Part shown: positions 25,723 through 35,138 of the stretch, one piece after another
How positions within the stretch are numbered: the stretch's first letter is position 1
Layout of the letters: each line of letters opens with the position of its first letter
DNA from: Reyranella sp.
GTDB taxonomy: Bacteria > Pseudomonadota > Alphaproteobacteria > Reyranellales > Reyranellaceae
Direction: 5' to 3'
Length of the DNA stretch: 64,000 bases
Assembly (NCBI GenBank): GCA_019750135.1
Contig: JAIEOV010000003.1
Coordinates: 32,080 to 96,079 of the forward strand
Notes under the pieces: model-generated
What the model saw: the letters and a program-made list of their open reading frames with translations, nothing else
Told to the model about the DNA's origin: nothing
Database searches by the model: none
Program-made: the position numbers and the translations under genes

Positions 25723-27795
25723 TCAGGCAAGACCGATGGCGGTGATCAGCAGGTCGATGAGCTTGATGCCGACGAACGGTACGACGATGCCGCCGACGCC
25801 ATAGATCAGGAGGTTGCGCACCAGCACCGCCGAGGCGCCGATCGGCTTGTACTGCACGCCGCGCAGCGCCAGCGGAATGAGAGCAATGATGATCAGCGCA
25901 TTGAAGATGATGGCCGACAGGATGGCGCTCTGAGGCGTCTTGAGCTGCATGACGTTCAGCGCCTCGAGCTGCGGATAGAAGGCAAGGAACATCGCCGGGA
26001 TGATGGCGAAGTACTTGGCGACGTCGTTGGCGATCGAGAAGGTCGTGAGCGCGCCGCGGGTCATCAGGAGCTGCTTGCCAATCTCGACGATCTCGATGAG
26101 CTTGGCCGGATCGCTGTCGAGGTCGACCATGTTGCCGGCCTCGCGAGCGGCCATGGTGCCGGTGTTCATGGCGACGCCGACATCGGCCTGGGCCAGCGCC
26201 GGCGCATCGTTGGTGCCGTCGCCGCACATCGCCACCAGCTTTCCCTGGGCCTGCTCGTCGCGGATCAGCTTCAACTTGGTCTCGGGCGTGGCCTGGGCCA
26301 GGAAGTCGTCGACGCCGGATTCGGCGGCGATGGCGGCGGCCGTCACCGGATTGTCGCCGGTGATCATGACGGTGCGGATGCCCATCCGGCGCAAGGTCGC
26401 GAAGCGCTCGCGGATGCCGCCCTTGACGATGTCCTTGAGGTAGATGACGCCCAGGAGCCTGCCATCCTTGGCGACGGCCAGCGGCGTGCCGCCGGCCTTG
26501 GCGATCTTGTCGGCCAGGCTCTCGATCTCGCGCGCGACGTTCGGCGCGTTCGCGCCGGCCTTGACGTCGGCGACGATGGCGTCGACCGCGCCCTTGCGGA
26601 TCGAGGTGCCGTCGACATCGATGCCGCTGATGCGGGTGTAGGCCGAGAACGGGATGAACTTGGCATGCAAGGGCGCCATCTCGCGGCCGCGGATGTTGTA
26701 TTTCTCCTTGGCCAGCACCACGATCGAGCGGCCCTCCGGTGTCTCGTCCGACAGCGAGGCGAGCTGGGCGGCATCGGCGAGGTCGCGCTCGTTGACGCCG
26801 CTCACCGGCATGAACTCTGCCGCCTGGCGGTTGCCGAGCGTGATCGTGCCGGTCTTGTCGAGCAGCAGCGTGTCGACGTCGCCCGCCGCCTCGACGGCGC
26901 GGCCTGACATCGCGAGCACGTTGAACCGCACCAGGCGGTCCATGCCGGCGATGCCGATCGCCGACAGAAGCGCACCGATCGTGGTCGGAATGAGGGTGAC
27001 GAACAGCGCCACCAGCACCAGCACGCCCATGGTGCCGCCGGCATAGGCGGCGAAGCTCGGGATCGAGGCCACCGAGAAGACGAAGATGATCGTCATGCCG
27101 GCGAGCAGGATGTTGAGCGCGATCTCGTTGGGCGTCTTCTGGCGCTCGGCGCCCTCGACCAGGGCGATCATGCGGTCGAGGAAGGTCGAGCCGGGCTGCG
27201 CCGTGATGCGCACCTTGATCCAGTCGGAGATGACCTGCGTGCCGCCGGTGACGGCCGAGCGATCGCCGCCGGCCTCGCGGATGACCGGCGCGGATTCGCC
27301 GGTGATGGCCGCCTCGTTGACCGAGGCCACGCCTTCGATCACCTCGCCGTCGGAGGGGATGAGATCGCCCGCCTCAACCAGCACGACGTCGCCCTTCCTG
27401 AGCCCGGTCGCCGGCAGGGTCTCGAACGTCCTCGTCTGGACATCCCTCAGCCGCTTGGCCACCGTCTCCGTCTTGGCCTTGCGCAGGGTCGCCGCCTGGG
27501 CCTTGCCGCGGCCCTCGGCCACGGCCTCGGCGAAGTTGGCGAACAGCACGGTGAACCAGAGCCAGAGGTTGATCTGGAAGGAGAAGCCCAGCCCGCTGCC
27601 GCCGGTGACCAGGTCGCGGATGAACAGGACGGTGGTCAGCGCCGCAACGACCTCCACCGTGAACATCACGGGGTTCTTCACCATCACCCGCGGGTCAAGC
27701 TTCTTGAAGGCACCGGCCAGCGCCGGCCCGAGGATCTTCGGGTCGGTGAGGGTGGAGGCCGACGTGCGGCGACCGGAGAGCGCCATATCAGTCAT
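25723..27795 (-). CDS. kdpB: K+-transporting ATPase subunit B (P-type ATPase)
   Basis: 690 residues from the ATG at 27795 with GAGGAC upstream. P-type ATPase motifs: [36 protein letters not shown] and [20 protein letters not shown]. The KdpB-specific segment [17 protein letters not shown] is near the N-terminus. The subunit hydrolyses ATP to drive K+ uptake through KdpA. A longer frame reaching 28476 overlaps kdpA and is not real. Confidence 0.96.
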   Translation of the reverse strand: MTDMALSGRRTSASTLTDPKILGPALAGAFKKLDPRVMVKNPVMFTVEVVAALTTVLFIRDLVTGGSGLGFSFQINLWLWFTVLFANFAEAVAEGRGKAQAATLRKAKTETVAKRLRDVQTRTFETLPATGLRKGDVVLVEAGDLIPSDGEVIEGVASVNEAAITGESAPVIREAGGDRSAVTGGTQVISDWIKVRITAQPGSTFLDRMIALVEGAERQKTPNEIALNILLAGMTIIFVFSVASIPSFAAYAGGTMGVLVLVALFVTLIPTTIGALLSAIGIAGMDRLVRFNVLAMSGRAVEAAGDVDTLLLDKTGTITLGNRQAAEFMPVSGVNERDLADAAQLASLSDETPEGRSIVVLAKEKYNIRGREMAPLHAKFIPFSAYTRISGIDVDGTSIRKGAVDAIVADVKAGANAPNVAREIESLADKIAKAGGTPLAVAKDGRLLGVIYLKDIVKGGIRERFATLRRMGIRTVMITGDNPVTAAAIAAESGVDDFLAQATPETKLKLIRDEQAQGKLVAMCGDGTNDAPALAQADVGVAMNTGTMAAREAGNMVDLDSDPAKLIEIVEIGKQLLMTRGALTTFSIANDVAKYFAIIPAMFLAFYPQLEALNVMQLKTPQSAILSAIIFNALIIIALIPLALRGVQYKPIGASAVLVRNLLIYGVGGIVVPFVGIKLIDLLITAIGLA

Positions 27796-27809
27796 GACTG
27801 TCCTCGACT

Positions 27810-29537
27810 CTAATAGAGGGTGCCGGCCATCATCGCGAAATGCTCGACGATCGGGCCGAGCGCGAGGGCCGGGAAGAAGGTAAGGCCGCCAACGATCAGG
27901 ATGACGCCGACGACCAGGCCGACAAACAACGGGCCGTTGGTCGGGAACGTGCCGGCCGACGCCGGCACGATCTTCTTGGCCGCCAGCGAGCCCGCGATCG
28001 CGACCATGGGCACGATCATCAGGAAGCGGCCGATGAACATCGCGAGCCCGATGGTGGTGTTGTAGAATAGCGTGTTGGCGCTGATGCCGGCAAAGGCCGA
28101 GCCGTTGTTGCCGGTGCCCGACGTGTAGGCGTACAGGATCTCGCTGAAGCCGTGCGGACCTTGGTTGGCGGGGCCTGCAAGGCCAGCGTCGACGACCGTC
28201 GCGATCGCCGAGAAACCCAGGATCGAGAACGGCAGGATCAGGATGGCGAGCAGCGCCATCTTCACTTCCTTCGCCTCGATCTTCTTGCCGAGATACTCCG
28301 GCGTGCGGCCGACCATGAGGCCGGCGATGAACACCGAGATGATGGCGAACAGCAGCATGCCGTAGAGGCCGGCGCCGACGCCGCCAACGATGATCTCGCC
28401 GAGCTGGATGTTGAACAGCGGGATCAGGCCGCCGAGCGGCGTGAAGCTGTCGTGCATGGCGTTGACGGCGCCACACGAGGCCGCGGTGGTGATCACGGCG
28501 AACAGCGCGGAGTTGGCGATGCCGAAACGGACGTCCTTGCCCTCCATGTTGCCGCCGGCCTGCATCGCCGAGGGCGCCGTGTCGACGCCGAGCTTGGCGA
28601 CCATCGGATTGCCGGCCGCCTCGGCCCAGTAGGCGACGAGCACGCCGCCCAAGAACAGCACCGCCATCACGGCGAATACCGCCCAGCCCTGGCGCTGGTC
28701 GCCGACCATGCGGCCGAACATGTTGGTGAGCGCCGCGCCGAGCGAGAAGATCAGCACGATCTGCACGAAGTTGGTGATGGCGTTGGGATTCTCGAACGGA
28801 TGGGCGGAGTTGGTGTTGAAGAAGCCGCCGCCGTTGGTGCCCAGCATCTTGATGACTTCCTGCGACGCCACCGGTCCCTGGGCGATCACCTGCTTAGCGC
28901 CCTCGAGCGTCGTCGCCTCGGTATAGGCGCCGAAATTCTGCGGCATGCCCTGCCAGACGAAGAACAGGCCGACGACAATCGAGACCGGCAGCAGGATGTA
29001 GAGCGTGCAGCGCACCAGATCGACCCAGAAGTTGCCGATGCCTCGCGCCGAGCGGCGGGCGAAGCCGCGCACCAGGGCCACGGCCAGCGCAATGCCGGTC
29101 GCCGCCGACACGAAGTTGTGCACCGTGAGCCCGGCCATCTGCACCAGGTAGCTCATCGTCGTCTCGGGCACGTACGACTGCCAGTTGGTGTTGGTGGTGA
29201 AGCTCATCGCCGTGTTGAAGGCGAGGCTCTCCTCGACCGCCGACTGGCCGGCCGGGTTGAATGGCAACAGCGCCTGGAAGCGCATCAGCGCATAGAGGGA
29301 AAGGAAGCCCGCGAGGCTGAACAGCAGCATGCTCACGGCATAGGTGAGCCAGTTCTGGTCGGCGCGCTCGTCGACGCCGCTCAGGCGGTAGATGCCGCGT
29401 TCGACCGGTCCGAGCACGGGCGACGGGAAGGTGCGCTCGCCCGCGAAGACGCGCGTCATGTAGCCACCGAGCGGCTTCACGAGCAGGGTGATCACCACGC
29501 AGAACAGGGCGATCTGGATCCAGCCGTCGAAAGTCAT
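27810..29537 (-). CDS. kdpA: K+-transporting ATPase subunit A (channel-like subunit)
   Basis: 575 residues, ten or more membrane helices with four pseudo-repeated pore loops. Landmarks are [38 protein letters not shown] and [15 protein letters not shown], which line the K+ filter. The ATG at 29537 has AAGGA upstream, 25 nt after kdpF. The length matches other KdpA proteins. Confidence 0.96.
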   Translation of the reverse strand: MTFDGWIQIALFCVVITLLVKPLGGYMTRVFAGERTFPSPVLGPVERGIYRLSGVDERADQNWLTYAVSMLLFSLAGFLSLYALMRFQALLPFNPAGQSAVEESLAFNTAMSFTTNTNWQSYVPETTMSYLVQMAGLTVHNFVSAATGIALAVALVRGFARRSARGIGNFWVDLVRCTLYILLPVSIVVGLFFVWQGMPQNFGAYTEATTLEGAKQVIAQGPVASQEVIKMLGTNGGGFFNTNSAHPFENPNAITNFVQIVLIFSLGAALTNMFGRMVGDQRQGWAVFAVMAVLFLGGVLVAYWAEAAGNPMVAKLGVDTAPSAMQAGGNMEGKDVRFGIANSALFAVITTAASCGAVNAMHDSFTPLGGLIPLFNIQLGEIIVGGVGAGLYGMLLFAIISVFIAGLMVGRTPEYLGKKIEAKEVKMALLAILILPFSILGFSAIATVVDAGLAGPANQGPHGFSEILYAYTSGTGNNGSAFAGISANTLFYNTTIGLAMFIGRFLMIVPMVAIAGSLAAKKIVPASAGTFPTNGPLFVGLVVGVILIVGGLTFFPALALGPIVEHFAMMAGTLY

Positions 29538-29562
29538 GGGTCGTTCCTTGAGAAGCGCCCGC

Positions 29563-29652
29563 CTAGAAACGTTCCGGGCGCAGCAGGGCGTAGACGAGAT
29601 AGACCAGCAGGCCGACCGTGACGGCGCTGCCCAGGATGTATTCGATCAGCAT
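29563..29652 (-). CDS. kdpF: K+-transporting ATPase subunit F
   Basis: A 29-residue single-helix peptide. It begins [20 protein letters not shown] and ends ALLRPERF, the highly conserved KdpF C-terminus. GAGGAG lies before the ATG at 29652 and overlaps the stop of the preceding mini-gene. KdpF is a lipid-like stabiliser at the KdpA-KdpB interface. Confidence 0.9.
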   Translation of the reverse strand: MLIEYILGSAVTVGLLVYLVYALLRPERF

Positions 29653-29662
29653 GGGCGGCTCC

Positions 29663-29746
29663 TCACAGCTTCTCGCAGGCGTAGGCATAGGCGATGGCGA
29701 CGGCGAAGCTGCCGCAGCCGACCGCGATCAGGATGATGTCGAGCAT
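29663..29746 (-). CDS. 27-residue single-helix peptide upstream of kdpF
   Basis: The ATG at 29746 has an excellent GGAGGA site 6 nt upstream. The peptide begins MLDIILIAVGCGSFAVAIAY and ends AYACEKL, one hydrophobic helix with a charged tip. Size and topology resemble KdpF but the C-terminus differs. It stops 10 nt before kdpF. The ribosome site, coupling and position argue that it is translated. Function unknown; a regulator or stabiliser of the Kdp complex is a guess. Confidence 0.65.
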   Translation of the reverse strand: MLDIILIAVGCGSFAVAIAYAYACEKL

Positions 29747-29757
29747 CGGTTCCTCCG

Positions 29758-29931
29758 CTAAGCGATTCCCAGGATCTTCAACGCAACGGTGACGGCGAAC
29801 GCAAACGCCAGATGCACGGCCAGGATCAGGCCGATCTCCGTCGCCACCTCGCCCGGCTGGGGCCAGGGGCCCTCGGACGGACATGATGCGACGTCCGTCG
29901 CCTCCCGGGAATGGCTGAGGGACCGGTTCAT
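29758..29931 (-). CDS. 57-residue single-helix protein upstream of kdpF
   Basis: A hydrophilic N-terminal half of about 30 residues (containing SEGPWPQPGEVATEIG) is followed by a C-terminal membrane helix (LILAVHLAFAFAVTVALKIL). The start ATG at 29931 lies 3 nt after the preceding mini-gene's stop, but its own ribosome site is weak, so coupling is likely. It stops 11 nt before the next mini-gene. No family is recognised. Confidence 0.55.
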   Translation of the reverse strand: MNRSLSHSREATDVASCPSEGPWPQPGEVATEIGLILAVHLAFAFAVTVALKILGIA

Positions 29932-29934
29932 GGA

Positions 29935-30015
29935 TCAGATCCGGTGCGTAACCCGCTCGTAGGCGATGAACGCGCAGAGCAGCAGGAATCCGAAGAACAG
30001 GGCGAGATCGAGCAC
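29935..30015 (-). CDS. 26-residue single-helix peptide, probable first gene of the kdp operon
   Basis: A GTG at 30015 with GAGGAG 8 nt upstream opens a 26-residue peptide: one helix (LDLALFFGFLLLCAFIAY) and a basic tail (ERVTHRI). It is the promoter-proximal member of three tiny genes before kdpF. Conservation could not be tested. The strong ribosome site and helix make translation plausible. Confidence 0.55.
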   Translation of the reverse strand: MLDLALFFGFLLLCAFIAYERVTHRI

Positions 30016-30118
30016 GGGTTGTCTCCTCGCCGCATAAAAGGGGCCGACGGCGTAGGAATTCGAGACGTTTGCGCGCCGGGCGGCATAGGACCGGCATATG
30101 AATCGCAGGCCGCGGCCC

Positions 30119-30135
30119 TTCCTATGGAGTTCCTA
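30119..30135. promoter_or_regulatory. direct repeat TTCCTA at 11-nt spacing in the kdp/porin intergenic region
   Basis: Two TTCCTA copies start at 30119 and 30130. Further single copies occur in the same 198-nt divergent gap: TAGGAA at 30053 and TTCCTA at 30163. Two half-sites one helical turn apart is the usual operator layout for OmpR-family regulators such as KdpE. Assignment to KdpE is inferred from position only. Confidence 0.45.
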
Positions 30136-30213
30136 CGTCGCGCGCCGACGCTCGGCATGGATTTCCTAGGATCGGCGATGGTTCCCTGGCCGCATCATCG
30201 AGGAGCACGACAA

Positions 30214-31020
30214 ATGAACCGGGGAGCAGTGGCCGCACTGGCGGCAGGTGTCGGATTCGTTCTCGCGGGTACGGCCGCCGCTCAGGACGCCAGCCAGAAG
30301 GAGTTCTGGAAGGCGCCGTTCGGCGGCTCGTGGACCGCGACCTTCGCTCTCGCCACCGACTACTCCTATCGCGGCATCTCGCAGACCCAGCGCCAGATCG
30401 CGATCCAGCCCGCCTTCACCTACGAGACCCCGACGATCAGCGAGACGGTGCCGGTCAGCGCCTATGTCGGCGCCTGGGGCAGCAACGTCTATTTCAGCAA
30501 CACCAACCCGACCGTCGCCGAGATCGACCTGGTCACTGGCCTCAGGGCCAAGGCGCTCGATGACAAGCTCACCTTCGACCTGGGCTACATCCGCTACAAC
30601 TATCTCGGCGGGCCCTCCAACCTGTTCCAGGACTTCAACGAGTTCGGCCTGGTCGTCGGCTACAATTTCGGCGTCGCCCAGCTGCAGGGCGCCGTGCGCT
30701 ACAGCCCCAACTTCTTCGGCAACTCCGGCATCGCCTGGTACAAGTCGGGCCAGCTCACCGTGCCGCTCTCCTTCATCAAGCTGAACGAGAACGTCTCTTT
30801 CAAGCTGTTCGGCACGCTGGGTAACCAGTATGTCGAGCGCTTCACCAACTACGGCATCGGCAACAACAACTACTGGGACTGGCAGGTCGGCCTCGGCGTC
30901 TGGCTGTGGGGCGTCGACCTTTCCGTCGCCTACGTCGACACCAACCTGGATTCCAACACCTGCGCCGCCACCATGAACTGCGACGCCCGAGCCATCTTCA
31001 CCATCTCGAAGACCTTCTAG
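30214..31020 (+). CDS. TorF-family putative porin
   Basis: 268 residues from the ATG at 30214, with GAGGAG 8 nt upstream. The signal peptide ends near LAGTAAAQ. The mature protein begins with WTATFALATDYSYRGISQTQ, the hallmark of this outer-membrane family, continues as amphipathic beta-strands and ends in Phe (FTISKTF). It probably forms a small barrel. The substrate is unknown. It is divergent from the kdp cluster and upstream of kup, which hints at a link with ion homeostasis. Confidence 0.85.
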   Translation: MNRGAVAALAAGVGFVLAGTAAAQDASQKEFWKAPFGGSWTATFALATDYSYRGISQTQRQIAIQPAFTYETPTISETVPVSAYVGAWGSNVYFSNTNPTVAEIDLVTGLRAKALDDKLTFDLGYIRYNYLGGPSNLFQDFNEFGLVVGYNFGVAQLQGAVRYSPNFFGNSGIAWYKSGQLTVPLSFIKLNENVSFKLFGTLGNQYVERFTNYGIGNNNYWDWQVGLGVWLWGVDLSVAYVDTNLDSNTCAATMNCDARAIFTISKTF

Positions 31021-31033
31021 CCTCGGGCCGATA

Positions 31034-31050
31034 TAGGAATCTCATAGGAA
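31034..31050. promoter_or_regulatory. direct repeat TAGGAA at 11-nt spacing upstream of kup
   Basis: TAGGAA copies start at 31034 and 31045, exactly 11 nt apart. They match in the opposite orientation the pair in the kdp/porin gap. They lie about 100 nt before the first kup gene. A shared potassium-responsive regulator is the simplest reading, though unproven. Confidence 0.45.
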
Positions 31051-31152
31051 TTTGGGCGCTTGCAGCGTTGCTGCAGCACCAAATTTCGCGTTGACCCTCC
31101 TGCCTCGCCGCGCGATATCCCCGCCGGTTTCGACGGGGAGCGCTCCAGGGTC

Positions 31153-33048
31153 ATGTCCGGCACAGCAGCGACGGCACAGCCGGCCGGCCAGAAGCGTACG
31201 GCCGCACTCACCCTGGCGGCACTGGGCGTCGTCTTCGGCGACATCGGCACCAGCCCGCTCTACACCGTCAAGGAATGTTTCAGCGAGTTTACAGGCCTGC
31301 AGCCGACCCACGAGAACGTGCTCGGCATCCTGTCGCTGATCACCTGGGTGCTGATCGTCGTCGTCACCCTGAAATACGTCGTCGTCGTCATGCGCGCCGA
31401 CAATCGCGGCGAGGGCGGCGTGCTCGCCCTGATGGCCCTGGTCTCACGCCAACCCGCGATCAACCCGCGCCGCCGCCGCCTCTACCTGATCTTGGGCATG
31501 CTGGGCGCCGCCCTGTTCTACGGCGACTGCCTGCTGACACCCGCCGTCTCGGTGCTGAGCGCCGTAGAAGGCGTGAAAGTCGCCACCCCGGCACTGGATC
31601 CGATCGTGCTGCCCGTTTCCATCGGCATCCTGGTCGCCCTGTTCGCCGTCCAGCGCTTCGGCACGGCCGGAGTCGGCCGCTGGTTCGGGCCGATCACGCT
31701 GGTCTGGTTCATCGTCATTTTCATCCTGGGCCTGCGGCAGATCGTCGATGCGCCCCAGGTGCTCTGGGCTTTCCTGCCTCATCACGCGCTCGCCTTCGCG
31801 TTCAGCCACGGCATCGTCACCCTGTTCGCCCTGGGGGCGGTGACCCTGGCCGTCACCGGCGCCGAGGCGCTCTATGCCGACATGGGCCATTTCGGCCGCA
31901 CGCCGATCCGCCGCGCTTGGCTGTGGCTGGTGCTGCCGGCGTTGCTCGGCAACTACTATGGCCAGGGCGCTCTGCTGCTCAACGACGCGAGCGCCATCGA
32001 TAATCCGTTCTTCCGGCTGGCGCCGGAATGGGCGCTCTTCCCCCTGATCGTGCTGGCCACCGTGGCCACCGTCATCGCCTCGCAGGCCACCATCTCCGGC
32101 GCCTTCTCCATGGCCCAGCAGTCGGCCCTCCTGGGGCTGAGCGCCCGAATCCGCGTCGACCACACCTCGGAGAGCGAGTACGGCCAGATCTACGTGCCGG
32201 CGGTCAACTGGCTGCTGCTGGCGGGCGTTGTCGGGCTGGTGGTGTTCTTCAAGTCGTCTACCAACCTCGCGGCGGCCTACGGCATCGCCGTCACCGGCAC
32301 CATGCTGGTCACCACCATCCTGGTGCTCGCCCTGGCGGTGCGCGGCTGGAAATGGCCATGGTCGCTCGCCATCCCCGTGTTCGCCGCCTTCCTGATCGTC
32401 GACGCCACGCTGTTCACGGCCAACATGATGAAATTCCACGAGGGCGGCTGGATGCCGATCGCCATCGCGCTCGCGATCTTCACCACCATGTGGACCTGGA
32501 TGAAGGGCCGTGCCGCCGGCCTCGCTGTCGAGAAGGAAGCCACGCTGCCCATCGAGCAACTGATCGGCAGCATCAGTCCCGGCCGCGTCCATCGCCCGCA
32601 GGGCACGGCGGTCTATCTCACGCCCGTGCTGGACAGCGCGCCGGGCTGCCTGCTGCACAACCTCAAGCACAATGAAGTGCTGCACGAGCATGTCGTGCTG
32701 CTGACCATCGAGATCGGCGACGTGCCCTACATCGCCCCGGACCAGCGCGCCGAGGTCCGCCATCTCGGCAAGGGCGTACACCGCGTCGTGTTACACTACG
32801 GTTTCATGGAGCAGCCCGACATCCCGCGCGACCTGGCGCCCCTCACCGACAAGGGCATTCCCTTCGATCCGATGCGCACCTCCTACTTCGTCGGCCGCAA
32901 CAGTTATGTCGGCTCTGCCCGGCCGGTGCTGCCGCGCTGGCAACAGAAGCTGTTCCTGGTGCTGGTCCGCTTTGCCGTCAGCGCCGCCGACTTCTTCGGC
33001 TTGCCCGCCAACCGCACCGTCGAGCTGGGCAGCAGGATCGAGATCTGA
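31153..33048 (+). CDS. kup: Kup-family low-affinity K+ transporter, copy 1
   Basis: 631 residues with about twelve membrane helices followed by a soluble C-terminal domain. Kup landmarks: ALGVVFGDIGTSPLYTVKEC near the N-terminus, LITWVLIVVVTLKYVVVVMR, GALFYGDCLLTPAVSVLSAV and the C-terminal GFMEQPDIPRDLAPL. The start ATG at 31153 matches the position in copy 2; an upstream reading from 31060 adds an unlikely leader. It imports K+ by proton symport. The second copy follows about 200 nt downstream. Confidence 0.95.
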   Translation: MSGTAATAQPAGQKRTAALTLAALGVVFGDIGTSPLYTVKECFSEFTGLQPTHENVLGILSLITWVLIVVVTLKYVVVVMRADNRGEGGVLALMALVSRQPAINPRRRRLYLILGMLGAALFYGDCLLTPAVSVLSAVEGVKVATPALDPIVLPVSIGILVALFAVQRFGTAGVGRWFGPITLVWFIVIFILGLRQIVDAPQVLWAFLPHHALAFAFSHGIVTLFALGAVTLAVTGAEALYADMGHFGRTPIRRAWLWLVLPALLGNYYGQGALLLNDASAIDNPFFRLAPEWALFPLIVLATVATVIASQATISGAFSMAQQSALLGLSARIRVDHTSESEYGQIYVPAVNWLLLAGVVGLVVFFKSSTNLAAAYGIAVTGTMLVTTILVLALAVRGWKWPWSLAIPVFAAFLIVDATLFTANMMKFHEGGWMPIAIALAIFTTMWTWMKGRAAGLAVEKEATLPIEQLIGSISPGRVHRPQGTAVYLTPVLDSAPGCLLHNLKHNEVLHEHVVLLTIEIGDVPYIAPDQRAEVRHLGKGVHRVVLHYGFMEQPDIPRDLAPLTDKGIPFDPMRTSYFVGRNSYVGSARPVLPRWQQKLFLVLVRFAVSAADFFGLPANRTVELGSRIEI

Positions 33049-33077
33049 GCTGAGCCTCCGGCGGCGCAACGATTTCC

Positions 33078-33148
33078 CTGTCATCCCGAGCGCGGCGAGG
33101 GATCTTTGAGGCCACAGGAAAGATCCCTCGCTACGCTCGGGATGACAG
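33078..33148. repeat. 71-nt hairpin repeat between the two kup genes
   Basis: Arms starting CTGTCATCCCGAGCG and ending CGCTCGGGATGACAG pair over about 30 bp with one or two mismatches, around a short loop (GAGGCCACAG). This is the form of dispersed extragenic palindromes common in alphaproteobacteria. It may protect or end the first kup mRNA. Confidence 0.8.
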
Positions 33149-33245
33149 CAGGTGCGTGCATCGCTCAGCGCCATCAAGTTCCCCGTTGAACCGCAGCTGT
33201 CCGCCGACCAGAATCGCCCACGCTGAACGGGGGAGTCTTTCGGGT

Positions 33246-35138
33246 ATGAGTACGATCGCCGCTTCGCGGCCCGCCGGACGCAAGCGGGCGGCCGGCTTGA
33301 CGCTGGCAGCGCTCGGCGTCGTGTTCGGCGATATCGGCACCAGCCCGCTCTACACCGTCCAAACCTGCTTCAGCGATTTCACCGGCCTGAAGCCCACGCC
33401 CGACAACGTGCTCGGCATCCTGTCGCTGATCACCTGGGCGCTGATCATCGTCGTCACTTTGAAATACGTCATCGTGGTCATGCGCGCCGACAATCACGGC
33501 GAGGGCGGCGTGTTGGCGCTGATGGCGCTGGTCTCGGGCGAGCCCGGCATCTCCGCCCGGCGGCGCACCGTCTACGTGATCCTGGGCATGATGGGCGCCG
33601 CCCTGTTCTACGGCGACTGCCTGCTGACGCCCGCCATCTCGGTGCTGAGCGCCGTCGAGGGCCTCAACGTGGCGACGCCCGCCTTCCAGCCCGTGATCCT
33701 GCCGATCGCCATGGCGGTGCTGATCGGCCTGTTCGCCGTCCAGCACTTCGGCACCGGCGGCATCGGCCATCTGTTCGGGCCGGTCATGCTGATCTGGTTC
33801 GCCATACTGGCCCTACTGGGCGTGCGCGCGATCATGCAGCATCCCGAGGTGCTGATGGCGCTGTCGCCCTATCATGCCTTCGCCTTCGCCATGAAGCACA
33901 AGACCGGCGCCTTCGTGGCGCTGGGCGCGGTCACCTTGGCGCTCACGGGCGCCGAGGCGCTCTACGCCGACATCGGCCATTTCGGCCGCAGGCCCATCCG
34001 GGTCGCCTGGCTGATCGTGGTGTTTCCCGCCCTGCTCGCCAACTACTACGGCCAGGGCGCGCTGCTGCTGATCGACCCCACCGCCGCGTCCAACCCGTTC
34101 TTCAAGCTGGCGCCGCATTGGGCGCTCTATCCCCTGGTCGTGGTCGCCACGATGGCGACGGTGATCGCCTCGCAGGCGACGATCTCGGCCGCCTTCTCGA
34201 TGGCCCAGCAGGCGACCCTGCTGGGCGTCAGCCCGCGCGCCCGCATCCAGCACACCTCGCCCAACGAATTCGGCCAGATCTACGTGCCGGCCGTGAACTG
34301 GCTGCAGCTCTTAGGCGTGCTGGGCATCGTGCTGGCCTTCCAGACCGGCCCCGACATCGCCTCGGCCTACGGCATCGCCGTGACCGGCACCATGCTGCTC
34401 ACCACGGTCCTGGTGCTGACGCTGGCCGTGCGCGGCTGGAAGTGGCCGTGGCTGCTCGTCGTGCCGCTCTTCCTGCTGCTGCTGGTCGTCGACGGCCTGC
34501 TGTTCTCGGCCAACATGACGAAGTTCGTCGAAGGCGGCTGGGTGCCGCTTGCCATCGCCACCCTTCTCTTCATCGCCATGTGGACCTGGTATCGCGGCCG
34601 TCATGCCGTAGCGCTGCGCGAGCACGAGCGGACCGTGCCGATCGACACGCTGCTTGCCACCATCGAGCCCGAGCGCCTGCACCGCACGCAGGGCACGGCG
34701 ATCTACCTCACGAGCTTCGCCGACGGCGGCTCCGACAGCCTGATGCAGAACCTGCGGCACAACGGCGTGCTGCACGAGCATGTCGTGCTGCTGACCGTGC
34801 ACCTTCTCGAGGAGCCGTTCGTCTCGCCGGAGGACCGCCTCAGGATGCGCGAGCTGGGCAGCGGCCTGCACCGTGCGGTGCTGTGCTACGGCTTCATGGA
34901 GAAGCCCGACGTCGCCCACGACATCGCGGGCCTCGCCGGGCAGGGTATCCCGATCGATCCGCTGCACACATCGTTCTTCATCGGCCACAACAACGTCGTG
35001 AGCGGCGAGCATCCACTGCTGCCGAGCTGGCAGCGCCGGTTGTTCCTGATGCTGAGCCGCTTCGCGGCGAGCCCGACCGACTTTTTGGGACTGCCCGCCA
35101 ACCAGACAGTGGAGCTCGGTAGCCGGATCGAGGTTTAG
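33246..35138 (+). CDS. kup: Kup-family low-affinity K+ transporter, copy 2
   Basis: 630 residues, closely similar to the preceding kup product over the whole membrane domain (same ALGVVFGDIGTSPLYTV, LFYGDCLLTPA and GFMEKPDVAHDIAGL positions). Divergence is greatest in the N-terminal 15 residues and the C-terminal soluble domain. The ATG at 33246 has GGGGAG upstream. The pair looks like an old tandem duplication. Both keep the family length. The stop overlaps the end of the convergent gene by 4 nt. Confidence 0.95.
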   Translation: MSTIAASRPAGRKRAAGLTLAALGVVFGDIGTSPLYTVQTCFSDFTGLKPTPDNVLGILSLITWALIIVVTLKYVIVVMRADNHGEGGVLALMALVSGEPGISARRRTVYVILGMMGAALFYGDCLLTPAISVLSAVEGLNVATPAFQPVILPIAMAVLIGLFAVQHFGTGGIGHLFGPVMLIWFAILALLGVRAIMQHPEVLMALSPYHAFAFAMKHKTGAFVALGAVTLALTGAEALYADIGHFGRRPIRVAWLIVVFPALLANYYGQGALLLIDPTAASNPFFKLAPHWALYPLVVVATMATVIASQATISAAFSMAQQATLLGVSPRARIQHTSPNEFGQIYVPAVNWLQLLGVLGIVLAFQTGPDIASAYGIAVTGTMLLTTVLVLTLAVRGWKWPWLLVVPLFLLLLVVDGLLFSANMTKFVEGGWVPLAIATLLFIAMWTWYRGRHAVALREHERTVPIDTLLATIEPERLHRTQGTAIYLTSFADGGSDSLMQNLRHNGVLHEHVVLLTVHLLEEPFVSPEDRLRMRELGSGLHRAVLCYGFMEKPDVAHDIAGLAGQGIPIDPLHTSFFIGHNNVVSGEHPLLPSWQRRLFLMLSRFAASPTDFLGLPANQTVELGSRIEV

